Positions 55,154 to 64,000 of a stretch of DNA of 64,000 nt are shown one piece after another. The stretch is from positions 87,708-151,707 of the forward strand of contig JADJES010000006.1 in the NCBI GenBank assembly GCA_016708955.1, in the 5' to 3' direction. Within the stretch, counting starts at the first letter, position 1, and each line of letters starts with the position of its first letter. Both the position numbers and the translations under genes were made by a program. The notes under the pieces were generated by a model. That model saw only the letters and a program-made list of their open reading frames with translations. It was not told where the DNA came from and made no database searches. The stretch comes from Nitrosomonas sp. (GTDB lineage Bacteria; Pseudomonadota; Gammaproteobacteria; Burkholderiales; Nitrosomonadaceae).

Positions 55154-56512
55154 GATATCAGGGTTCATCCGGCAAGTGCGTACTTGTTAGTCAGAAATGC
55201 ATGTTGAAATAAAGTGAATTAAAGGTTGAAATTATCTCTGATTTTCAACGAAGAGGTTTTTTCAACATGTCGACCAGTTTGCTGTATCACGCCTTTGGTA
55301 TAGTTGGTTATTTTTATCAAAGCACTTGTTTTATTGCGGGTGTCATAGTTGTTGCAATACAAGCGGATCATTGGCGATTGAGATGTCCGGTATGTAAAAG
55401 CCGCGAGATACATTGCCGGGGAAAGTTGGTTAGACGCTTAGGACAGTACCGGTAGGTCAAAGCAGTCTATATCGACCTTCCAGTTCAGCGGGTAGAATGC
55501 ACCCGATGCCAAGCAGTTCGTCAGGTAAAGATACAGTTTGCTGATGAGCACAAGCGCTATACACGTTCTTTCGAAAGATTGGTTTTGGATCTCTAGGCAC
55601 ATGACCATCCAGGCAGTAGCACGCCATCTTGGAGTGAGCTGGGATCTGGTTAAGGGAATACAGAAGGACAATCTGAATAAACGTTATCGGTTGCCGAAAT
55701 TGGCCAAGATAAAACGCATTGCGCTGATGAAATATACCAAGGCAAGAAGCTGGGTTATTTAACGATAGTTCTGGATCTTCAACGTGGGGCAGTGATTTTT
55801 GTTGGCAATGGGAAAGGTGCCGATGCACTGATTCCGTTTTGGAAGCGTTTGAAACGATCGGTGCACGGATTGAAGCGGTTGCGACCGACATGGGGCCAGC
55901 ATACATCAGTGCGGTGCGGGCTAATATCCCAGATGCAACGCTAGTGTTCGATCACTTCCATATTATTAAGCTGTTCAACGAAAAGTTGACAAAACTGCGT
56001 CAGGATCTGCAACGAGAAGCAGAAATGGGTTGGGCAAACCCGTTTTGAAGGGCATTCGCTGGCTGTTGCTGAAGAACCCTGACAACCTGGATGACAAGCG
56101 CAATGAACGTCAACGTCTGACGAAGCATTAAAGCTCAATGAGCCCTTGGCAACGGCCTATTACATGAAAGAAGAGTTACGCAATATCTGGCATCAACCGG
56201 ATAAACTCTCAGCTCAAAATGCATTGGATGAATGGGTAAAAAAGCCGCTGCTTCGGATGTCAACATGCTCAAGCAATTTTCTAAAACTATTGCAGCACAC
56301 CGCTCAGGTATCCTGGCTTATTTCGATTTTAATGGTTTATCAACCGGGCCGTTGGAAGGTACCAACAACAAGATAAAAACTTTGCACAAAATGGCCTATG
56401 GTTTCAGAGATGTCGAGTTCTTTAAACTCAAAATTATGGCGCTGCATGAAACCAATTATGTCCTTGTCGGTTAAACCCAAAAGTACGCACTTGCCGGATG
56501 AACCGATATCAG
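55154..56512. mobile_element. ISL3-family element, copy 2, nested in IS4 copy C
   Basis: The element spans 55162-56504 (1343 bp) with the same 24-bp inverted repeats as copy 1. A perfect 8-bp duplication GATATCAG flanks it (55154-55161 and 56505-56512). The target sequence GATATCAG is present once in the other IS4 copies at the matching place, which proves the order of insertion. It landed between the transposase start and the outer end of IS4 copy C. Confidence 0.96.
55267..56474 (+). pseudogene. ISL3-family transposase, copy 2, frameshifted
   Basis: Nearly identical to copy 1 but with further one-base losses relative to it at homopolymers: GG to G near 55726 (CTGATGAAA), AAAA to AAA near 56023, GG to G near 56117, and an A fewer near 56240. 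The intact parts include LVKGIQKDNLNKRYRLPK, VATDMGPAYISAV and PLEGTNNKIKTLH. It is inactive as written. Confidence 0.88.
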
Positions 56513-56638
56513 TACTATTTTGTCACTCAAGAAAAAATCCCGATAATCCAAAATTCCAGACAATTGAATCATCGGCTCAAAAAAAGCGTGAAACTCCAGT
56601 TTATTATTCAAGTTCCATTAATCCTATTCATCTCTGGG

Positions 56639-58258
56639 TTATGTCGACCAGATTTTATAGCTGGATGTAATCGGGTAATGCCATGCCGTGCCAAAATCGC
56701 AATGCGTAATACGAACTCCCGGAGGAGACTGGCGGCGTTTATATTCATTTCTATGAATTAAGTGTATGACTTTCTGAACGTCAGCTTCGTTATAATTCAG
56801 CGCAATAATTTCCTCGGGTGAATAATTATTTCCGACATAAGCTTCTATAATTGCATCTAAAATTTCATACGGCGGCAAGCTATCTTGATCCGTTTGATTG
56901 GGTCGTAATTCGGCGGAAGGCGCACGCTGAATGATGCGCTCCGGAATGACCCGGCTAATTTGATTGCGGTATTCGCAGAGCGCATAAACCAAGGTCTTAC
57001 TGACATCTTTGAGTACTGCAAAGCCACCTGCCATATCGCCATACAACGTGCAATAACCAACCGCTATCTCGGACTTGTTGCCAGTAGTCAATACAATCGA
57101 ACCCGAGTGGTTTGACAGCGCCATCAGTAATGTACCGCGTATGCGCGCTTGTAAATTCTCCGTCATGGTATTTGATGCAGTGGAGTCAGAGGGAATTTGG
57201 AAATCACTTTCGATGTTTAACAAAAACTGATCAAACAAGGGTTGAATACTGCATTCGAGGAGCTCAACACCCAATAATTCGGCCATTTCATTGGCGTCTT
57301 CCAGGCTGATGCTGGCCGTGTACTGCGAAGGCATCATGACGGCTTTGATCTTATCCGCGCCCAGTGCATCGACCGCAATTGCCAGTGTCAGTGCTGAATC
57401 TACTCCACCGGAAAGACCTAACAATGCACCGGGAAATCCATTCTTCCGGGTATAGTCTTTAACTCCCAAGCATAATGCTTGATAGATGCTGGCGATGGGA
57501 AGTTGCGGGGCTGCCAGCTCAGTTTTTATGGGCTGATTGTTGTGAATATCGATTAATTCGATGGCTTCAACAAATTCACCGAGTTGATGGGTTATTTCTC
57601 CTTGCCGGTTCATTACAAAAGAAGCGCCATCAAAAACCAGTTCATCCTGCCCACCGACCTAGTTAGTGTGGATAATGGAGATGCCAGTCTGTTCAATAAA
57701 TTGACGGGTAATCTGATAACGAGAAGCTTGCTTGTTGATACGGTAAGGCGAAGCGCTCAGTACTAACAACATATCAAGATCGAAGCAATCTGCTGCAAGG
57801 AGCGAATTGCTCAACCAGAAGTCAGCGCAAATCGCAATGCCAAATTTAACTCCATCCAGTTCAAATACACACGATTCAGTACCGGTATCAAAATAATACG
57901 ATTCGTTAAAGAAAGGAGATTGACTGAGAATTCTCTTGTAATAGGTGTGCGAGATTTTGCCGCGGCGAATCACGGAAACTGCATTATATAGCTTGCCTTC
58001 CTGAAAACTGGGATAACCTACAACTAATGTTGTGTCATCAATTGCTTTGATTAATTCTGTCAATGCCTCGTTACAAGATTGACAGAAAGTTTCGCGTAAT
58101 AATAAATCAGCGGGCGGGTACCCGGATAGCGCCAGCTCGGGCGTTATTACCAACTGCGCACCGGCTTGTTTCGCCTGATTTACCGCATCCAGTATCTTTG
58201 CAGCATTTCCTGTGATATCGCCAACGGTGCTATTAATCTGAGCGATGGCAATGCGCAT
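56639..58258 (-). pseudogene. nadE: Glutamine-dependent NAD+ synthetase with internal amber codon
   Basis: Last step of NAD synthesis: amidates deamido-NAD. The N-terminal nitrilase-type glutaminase domain (57659-58258) has the triad candidates in TPELALSGYP (Glu), YYKRILSQ (Lys) and AICADFW (Cys). The C-terminal synthetase domain has the P-loop LGLSGGVDSALT, TTGNKSEIAVGYCTLYGDMA and PSAELRPNQTDQDSLPPY. Both parts are in the same frame, separated only by a TAG at 57659-57661 in the sequence IIHTN-stop-VGGQDELVFDG. The family normally has Gln there (NQVGGQDE), so CAG to TAG explains it. See findings for interpretation. Confidence 0.9.
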
Positions 58259-58283
58259 AAGGTGCCGGAAGTATTATTTCTGG

Positions 58284-59660
58284 CTAAAAAGGGAGTTGAG
58301 CCTCCGGTTTTGCCTGCAGAATATTATGACGAAAATCTTCCTGGATGCGTTTCAAGGCTGCCTCATTATCGGCTTCAAAGCGTAGTACGATGACCGGCGT
58401 AGTATTAGAAGCGCGCGCCAGACCAAACCCATCACTGTATTCAACCCGCAAACCATCAATGGTAATCACTTGCTGTGGATTCGTGAAAACTGCATTTTTT
58501 TGTAACTGTGCAATCAGTGTGTGATTTTCCCCTTCAGCAACGCGAACCTGAAGTTCCGGTGTGTTAATGCTATCGGGCAGATTATTGAGAGTGATATTGA
58601 TGTCTGCTTCACGACTCAGCAATTCGAGTAGTCGTGCGCCGGCATATAAGCCATCATCAAAACCGTACCAACGTTCCTTGAAAAACAAATGACCGCTCAT
58701 TTCTCCAGCTAATAATGCTTTCGATTCAATGAGTTTTGCTTTGATGAAAGAATGGCCGGTTTTCCACATGACCGGCACGCCGCCGTGCTGCCTGATCCAG
58801 GGCGCCAGATTCCGAGTACATTTCACATCAAAAATAATTTTGCCACCAGGATTTCGCGACAATACATCCGCTGAAAACATCATGAGCTGGCGATCAGGAT
58901 TGATAATATTACCATTCTTTGTAACGACACCAAGGCGGTCACCATCGCCATCAAAAGCCAGTCCAATTTCCGCATCGGTAGTTTTCAACGCCTGAATGAC
59001 ATCATTCAGATTGTCAGGTACAGATGGGTCCGGGTGGTGGTTAGGAAAAGACCCATCCACCTCGCAGAATAATTCGATTACTTCACAACCCAGGCCGCGA
59101 TAGAGTGCCGGTGCAAACGCACCCGCTACACCATTGCCACAATCAACAACAATTTTGATGGGACGAGTGAGTTTGATATCAGCAGTGATCCGCTCAATAT
59201 ACGCATTGACGATAGCATGTTCGGAATAATTGCCTGCGCCCTGTGCGAGGTCGTTATTTTCGATGCGCAAACGCAACGCCTGGATTGTGTCAGCCGCCAA
59301 AGTTTCGCCGCCAAGTACAATTTTAAAGCCATTATACTCAGGCGGATTATGACTGCCGGTAACCATCACTCCGGAATATTGACATAACTCATGTGCGGCG
59401 TAGTAAAGCATGGGCGTCGCTACCATGCCAACATCGACTACATGAATGCCGCTTTTTTGAATACCGCGAGCGAGTGCTTGCGACAACTCAGTTCCTGATA
59501 AGCGGCCATCCCGGCCGATGGCGATAGCTGTCAGATTTCTTGCGCGAGCTTCGGAGCCAATCGCATGGCCTATTTTTTCTACATTATCAACGGTGATCGT
59601 TTTACCAACAATGCCGCGAATGTCATACGCCTTAAAAATTTCATGAGGAATTGCGTGCAT
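58284..59660 (-). CDS. Phosphomannomutase/phosphoglucomutase
   Basis: Alpha-D-phosphohexomutase that interconverts mannose- or glucose-6-phosphate and -1-phosphate, feeding nucleotide-sugar and exopolysaccharide synthesis. 458 residues, of AlgC/ManB type. The phosphoserine loop is MVTGSHNPPEYNGFK, the metal loop AFDGDGDRLGVV, the sugar loop GEMSGHLFFKERW, and the phosphate loop near the C-terminus DGFGLARASNTTPV. The start MHAIPHEIFKAYDIRGIVG is typical. The gene lies 26 bp upstream of nadE on the same strand. Confidence 0.93.
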   Translation of the reverse strand: MHAIPHEIFKAYDIRGIVGKTITVDNVEKIGHAIGSEARARNLTAIAIGRDGRLSGTELSQALARGIQKSGIHVVDVGMVATPMLYYAAHELCQYSGVMVTGSHNPPEYNGFKIVLGGETLAADTIQALRLRIENNDLAQGAGNYSEHAIVNAYIERITADIKLTRPIKIVVDCGNGVAGAFAPALYRGLGCEVIELFCEVDGSFPNHHPDPSVPDNLNDVIQALKTTDAEIGLAFDGDGDRLGVVTKNGNIINPDRQLMMFSADVLSRNPGGKIIFDVKCTRNLAPWIRQHGGVPVMWKTGHSFIKAKLIESKALLAGEMSGHLFFKERWYGFDDGLYAGARLLELLSREADINITLNNLPDSINTPELQVRVAEGENHTLIAQLQKNAVFTNPQQVITIDGLRVEYSDGFGLARASNTTPVIVLRFEADNEAALKRIQEDFRHNILQAKPEAQLPF

Positions 59661-59774
59661 AATTTTTTCTCTTTGAAAGAATGATTGTTGATAAAAAGCG
59701 ATGAATAGTTACTGACAAATAGCTATGACCAATTAATCATTGGAATGCAAGTTTTATTCAGAAATCAAACCGCC

Positions 59775-59978
59775 TTAATGGTGCCCAGCGACAGCGCCGC
59801 CTTTAAGCGTATAGTGCGTGCCGCAATAAGGGCATAGCGCTTCGCCCGTTGCTTCAATCGGAAGAAAAACCCGCGGATGCGAGTTCCACAACATCATGGC
59901 TGGCGTGGGGCAATGCAATGGCAGATCATCGGTTGTAATTTCAATTTCACGTGTTTTGTTATCGGCTTGTTGATTCAT
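59775..59978 (-). CDS. Small zinc-finger (CHCC-type) protein
   Basis: 67 residues from the ATG at 59978 (GGAGA about 8 nt upstream). The C-terminal CPYCGTHYTL with upstream HCPTPAMMLWNSHPRVFL is the CHCC zinc-binding pattern. This domain occurs in the mitochondrial complex I subunit NDUFS6 and in bacterial stand-alone proteins. It lies 26 bp after ilvE. Function in bacteria is not established. Confidence 0.85.
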   Translation of the reverse strand: MNQQADNKTREIEITTDDLPLHCPTPAMMLWNSHPRVFLPIEATGEALCPYCGTHYTLKGGAVAGHH

Positions 59979-60004
59979 TATAAAAATATCTCCAATGTGG
60001 CTGA

Positions 60005-60925
60005 TTAAACGAAGGTAAGCCAATCGGCGTGATTTTTAGCTCTGCCTTTGACGCAATCAAAGAATAGGGTTTGTATTTGTGTGGTGATCGGCCCGCGCTT
60101 GCCGGGTCCAATCATGCGATTATCAAGTTCGCGAATCGGTGTCACTTCAGCAGCAGTGCCGGTAAAGAATGCCTCATCCGCACAATAAATTTCATCGCGC
60201 GTAATTCGTTTTTCGATGACTGGAATACCGATTTCAGCAGCCAAATCAATCACAGACGCCCGCGTGATTCCTTCCAGGCAGGAAGTTAAATCGGGCGTGT
60301 AGAGCTTGCCTTGTTTGACGATAAAAATATTTTCCCCCGATCCTTCGGCCACATAGCCTTCCACATCCAGTAACAGCGCTTCATCGTAGCCATTTAATCC
60401 AACTTCTTGATTGGCCAGAATCGAATTGGCATAAGTCGTGACCGATTTGGCGCGGCACATGTTGATGTTGACATGATGCCGGGTGAAAGAAGAGGTTTTG
60501 ACACGGATCCCATTTTCAAGGGCCTCTGGTCCTAAGTATGTTCCCCATGGCCAAGCGGCGATGGCAACGTGAGTGGAAAGCGTTTTGGCGGAGAGTCCCA
60601 TGGCTTCAGCGCCATAGAAAGCGATAGGGCGGATATACCCGGAGACAAGCTTATTTTGTTTGACCACATCACATTGCGCTTGCATCAAAGTTGCCTTGTC
60701 ATAAGGCATTTTCATCATAAAGATATGCGCAGAGTTGAATAAGCGGTCGGTATGCTCCTGCAAACGGAAAATCGCCGGTCCTTTCGCCGTTTCATAAGCG
60801 CGCAGTCCTTCAAAAACACCCAATCCATAGTGCAAGGTATGGGTTAAAACATGCGTATTGGCATCCCGCCAGGGAACCATCTTCCCGTCATACCAGATTA
60901 CACCATCACGGTCAGCCATCGACAT
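60005..60925 (-). CDS. ilvE: Branched-chain amino acid aminotransferase
   Basis: PLP enzyme, last step of Leu, Ile and Val synthesis. 306 residues. Visible are DGKMVPWRDANTHVLTHTLH, YGLGVFEGLRAY, the PLP-Lys in NMCRAKSVTTYANSILANQE (Lys near residue 159) and AEGSGENIFIVKQGKLYTPD. The end LEGITRASVIDLAAEIGI and TGTAAEVTPI is also typical. The ATG at 60925 or the one two codons later may be used. It begins an operon with the zinc-finger gene. Confidence 0.96.
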   Translation of the reverse strand: MSMADRDGVIWYDGKMVPWRDANTHVLTHTLHYGLGVFEGLRAYETAKGPAIFRLQEHTDRLFNSAHIFMMKMPYDKATLMQAQCDVVKQNKLVSGYIRPIAFYGAEAMGLSAKTLSTHVAIAAWPWGTYLGPEALENGIRVKTSSFTRHHVNINMCRAKSVTTYANSILANQEVGLNGYDEALLLDVEGYVAEGSGENIFIVKQGKLYTPDLTSCLEGITRASVIDLAAEIGIPVIEKRITRDEIYCADEAFFTGTAAEVTPIRELDNRMIGPGKRGPITTQIQTLFFDCVKGRAKNHADWLTFV

Positions 60926-61213
60926 TCAGCAACTCCCGATAAATATTCTAAAAGGCATATTCTAACGTATTTTTAGCGCAGCGTTGAATCACGGCAGTAT
61001 AAATAGACTTCTCATCAGAAGATCGATTATCAGTTTGTGAAAACTTTTCTCGAATATCCAACGCATAACGAGTTTAAGCGGGAATTACATTGCTTGCCCT
61101 ATTTTTGCCGTGGCCCATGAGAAGAATTTTAAGATGGCTTGTCGTATAGTTATAGTATAGGCATTAGACTATCAATTCAGTATTGATTGTGTTAAATAAA
61201 AGCTTCTCAATCG
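60926..61213. other. Intergenic region between divergent ilvE and cheBR
   Basis: About 290 bp that should carry both divergent promoters. I see no convincing box, repeat or ORF. Confidence 0.4.
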
Positions 61214-61472
61214 ATGACTCATCAGGATAAAGTGGATATCAATCCAAATACACAAACGGAAATATTTCCAATAGTGGGTATCGGCGCCTCTGCGGGGGGA
61301 TTAAATGCATTTACCCAATTGCTCAAAGCGCTTCCCATCGACACCGGCATGGCTTTTGTTCTGGTCCAGCATCTTGACCCTAAACATGTCAGTCTTTTAC
61401 CTGATTTGATAAGACGTACCACGGCAATGCCCGTGATCGAAATAAGCGATGGTCTGCGTGTTGAACCCAATC

Positions 61473-63083
61473 ATATTTATCTGGAGTTTCACGCTTTTTT
61501 TATGAGCCGATGATTCAATTGTCTGGAATTTTGGATTATCGGGATTTTTTCTTGAGTGACAAAATAGTACTGATATCGACCCTGTTGACAGTAGGGAAAA
61601 AATCGAAATATATCCTTTAAATACAGTAAGATATGATTGCGGCGACGCACGGTTTTGTTATAATTTCATCTGTTAAGTAACTGAAACCAATAATAAAAAA
61701 GGCATCGCCGCATGTTCATTCTACGCAATATCCTCTTCCCCCTCCAACAGGAATTTAACCACCGTTGCAAAGGCGATGAACGAGGTGTCTGGTTTGTTTA
61801 TACGCTCCTGGCTGTTATCACTCATTTCACTTCTTCACGCAGCGCCAACCTATTGCGATGCTTGCAGGTATTGTTCGGGCTGTCGCTTAGTCAGCGCCGA
61901 TTTTACATCTTCATGGCCTCATCAAAATTGCCTTGGTCACGCCTCTGGACGACGCTGTGGTCTCTGATACCCAGCCCGACGACAAAAGGACGGCTATTGC
62001 TGGCCTTGGATGACACCATCAATCCCAAGACTGGCAAAAGATTTTCGGCTGCGCGTCTTTCTTTGATCATGCTGCCAAGACCAATCAATCAAATACCCCT
62101 GGTCACAAAATGTTGTGTCCATCGGTTTATTAAAAATTGTCAAAGGCCGCTGGGCTTGCTTACCGCTGGCGTTTCGTTTCTATCCATGGAAAAACGATAG
62201 CGACCAAGAAGGTTAGGGTTGAGGGCAAGATACCATCGTTTCAAACCAAATTTGAGCAGGCCATCGAAATGCTGCTGGAAATTTCTGCCGCTTTTCCTGG
62301 CACCCCATTGCTGATCGTTCCGATAGCTGGTTTGGAAACGACGGCTTGCTTAAACCGATGCGCAAAACCGTTGGACAGCACTGTCATATGCTTTCCAGAT
62401 TGCGCGTCAATACCACTTTGTTTGCGTTACCCCGAACACCAAAAACATCAGCTCGGCCGATCCAGAAAGTATGGCGACAAGATGGGCAATGCCACAACGC
62501 TGGCCAATAAATTCCATGAACGCGCTACCACTTATTCGGTTAACCTCTACGGCAAACAACGCGATGTTCTGGCTTTTTGACAACATCATGATGTTGAAAA
62601 CACTCAAATGTGCCGTGCGCGTTGTTTGGATCTATCGAAGATCACAATGGGTCGCACTCTTTACCACCGATCTCGATCTCACCGTCGAGCAGATTATCGA
62701 ATACTACGGCGCACGCTGGAAAATCGAAGCCGCTTTCAAAGAGATCAAGCAGGAAATCGGTAGCTCAAAAGCCAAACTCGAAACTACCATGCCGTTACCA
62801 ATCATCTCACTTCTGCATGATGGCCGCCACCGTAACCTGGATTTATGCCGATCACCTTGATAAAACACCGCAGCGTTGTTACGCTGTTAACAATCGAAGT
62901 CACTTTGCCTTTTCCGATGTCAGAAAACTGATTACTCAGGCTGCGCTCAATAAGGATTTTGTTAGCTTTTGCCCTAAACCAGATAAACCCATTCTTAATT
63001 CTTTTATCGATGCATTATTGCGTATGGTTGCTTAAGGGAAAATGTAAAGTTTAGTGCAAAACGGTGAAACTTCAGATATTTAT
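61473..63083. mobile_element. IS4-superfamily element, copy D, inside cheBR
   Basis: The element spans 61481-63075 (1595 bp). A perfect 8-bp direct repeat ATATTTAT flanks it (61473-61480 and 63076-63083). Orientation is opposite to copies A-C: its transposase reads on the plus strand, in the same direction as cheBR. The intact duplication and undamaged host gene halves indicate a recent insertion. Confidence 0.96.
61712..63035 (+). pseudogene. IS4-superfamily transposase, copy D, frameshifted
   Basis: Four overlapping frame segments (61712-62200, 62137-62580, 62471-62860, 62610-63035) make up the same transposase as copy A. Indels relative to the other copies include an A lost in GATCGTTCCG near 62317 (others GATCGTTACCG), a change after GATGTTCTGGC near 62573, and shifts near 62090 and 62810. 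The YREK box YGARWKIEAAFKEIK is intact in one segment. Confidence 0.88.
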
Positions 63084-64000
63084 GTGATGCCACCGACATA
63101 TAGCTTGGCACTGTTGCATGGTGTGTTGCAATTGCTCCCGCGTCCGGAAGTACGGGGCAAATTCCTGCCGATTGATGATTTTCTAATCAGTCTGGCACAA
63201 GACCGGCAAAATCGTGCCATTGGAATTATTCTTTCAGGTACGGCATCCGATGGCACTTTGGGTATACAAGCCATCAAGACAGCGGGCGGTATCACTTTTG
63301 CACAGACTGAAGATTCGGCGGAATATGAAGGTATGCCGCACAGTGCAATCGCTAGCGGGCAGGTGGATTTTATCCTGTCACCTAAGGAAATTGCCCGTAA
63401 ATTGACGCAAATAGCGCATCATCCCTATTTAACCCAACAGTTAGTCAATCTTGCCGAGGATGTGCCGGCCAAAGAAACGGACCTCGGCAAAATTTTCGTT
63501 CTGCTGCGCGCACGCACCGGTATCGACTTTACTTACTACAAGCACACGACCATCATGCGCCGTATCAAACGGCGCATGATGCTACACCAACTGGATGAAA
63601 TGAAAGATTATGTCAAGTTTCTGCGGCAGCACCCAAAGGAACTCGACATATTGTTTCAGGACATGCTGATCAATGTCACGAGCTTCTTTCGCGATCCGGA
63701 ATCTTTTGAAGCACTTAAAAAAGAAGTATTTCCTCGTCTCATTGAACAACTGGCAAATGAAAAAGCACTTCGTATTTGGATACCTGCTTGTTCAACGGGG
63801 GAAGAGGTTTACTCTATCGCCATTGCGCTATTTGAATTTCTCGGTAATCAAGTTAATGCCATGCATATTCAGATCTTTGCTTCAGATATCGATAAGCAAG
63901 CGATTGACAAAGCGCGCCAGGGGATCTATTCACATCACATCGATGAGGCTGTTGGAGTCGAGCGGCTCGCGCGGTTTTTTATCAAAACAACAAACGGTTA

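Larger units (their letters stand above)
53648..56606. mobile_element. IS4-superfamily element, copy C, split by ISL3 copy 2
   Basis: The outer element spans 53655-56599, with the same ends as the other copies. The flanking direct repeat is TTTATTA (53648-53654 and 56600-56606), seven bases rather than the eight seen for the other copies; one base may have been lost. Removing the nested ISL3 and its duplication leaves about 1594 bp. It separates bepA from nadE, both on the minus strand. Confidence 0.92.
61214..64000 (+). pseudogene. CheB-CheR fusion (methylesterase/methyltransferase) gene split by IS4 copy D, 3' end off the window
   Basis: Chemoreceptor-type methylesterase fused to a CheR methyltransferase; such fusions usually carry PAS and kinase domains further downstream, beyond this window. 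Before the IS (61214-61480) lies VGIGASAGGLNAF (CheB Ser) and LVQHLDPKHVS (CheB His). After it (63076 on) the frame reads IYVMPPTYSLALLHGVLQLL, then LSGTASDGTLG (CheB Asp) and CheR with INVTSFFRDPESF and PACSTGEEVYS. Deleting the element and one duplication copy restores a continuous frame (PNHIYVMPPTY). The 3' part is open to the window end. As written it is inactivated. Confidence 0.93.

Noticed and set aside
53648..56606. IS4 copy C and ISL3 copy 2 as a composite transposon carrying cargo
   Set aside because: The duplications show simple nesting; there is no pair of like elements enclosing non-IS genes.

Overview
The window looks like a chromosomal segment of a betaproteobacterium, most plausibly Nitrosomonas or a close relative. 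That placement is inference from the housekeeping gene order, the beta-type SAH riboswitch before ahcY and the protein sequences; no ammonia-oxidation gene is present. Most genes are core metabolism, separated by envelope or signalling blocks and a heavy load of insertion sequences.

Layout. 0-5 kb: hemF (5' end off the window), a dicarboxylate/amino-acid symporter, a GAF/HD-GYP protein, a RIO-type kinase, an initiator tRNA-fMet. 5-9.4 kb: transposon-rich zone with an IS6 remnant, an IS1595 element, IS4 copy A, and small orphan genes. 9.4-16 kb: CHASE2-PAS-GGDEF-EAL protein coupled to a LysM/FecR protein, L,D-transpeptidase, tadA, prmB. 16-23 kb: aldehyde dehydrogenase, broken NYN and SUMF1-type genes, SRPBCC and LolA-like genes, a chromate-resistance locus with ChrB split around chrA. 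23.4-25 kb: IS4 copy B. 25-30.6 kb: methyl-cycle cluster metK, SAH riboswitch, ahcY, metF, an unknown membrane protein, folD. 30.6-38.6 kb: aceE, aceF, nadD, rsfS, rlmH, maf, rng. 38.6-44.4 kb: two related porins and two related lipoproteins, with ISL3 copy 1 and two MITE-like elements. 44.5-53.6 kb: two-component system with a triplicated sensor module, ExoD, a MacAB-type exporter, a BepA-like protease. 53.6-56.6 kb: IS4 copy C with ISL3 copy 2 nested inside. 56.6-61 kb: nadE (internal amber codon), a phosphohexomutase, a zinc-finger protein, ilvE. 61.2-64 kb: a cheB-cheR fusion gene split by IS4 copy D.

How the genes fit together. metK makes S-adenosylmethionine, ahcY clears S-adenosylhomocysteine under a riboswitch that senses it, and metF and folD supply methyl-folate for homocysteine remethylation. 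aceE/aceF feed acetyl-CoA, and nadD and nadE both belong to NAD synthesis. The nadD-rsfS-rlmH-maf-rng run is a ribosome/RNA/cell-surface housekeeping cluster.

Two points govern interpretation. First, exact element ends can be set for seven insertion sequences, because perfect or near-perfect target duplications flank them. Second, several genes carry a one-base frameshift, often at a homopolymer, including the normally essential metK and folD, and the IS copies are full of such indels. This pattern suggests consensus errors of an incompletely polished long-read assembly at least as strongly as gene decay, so most frameshift 'pseudogenes' here should be read with that in mind.
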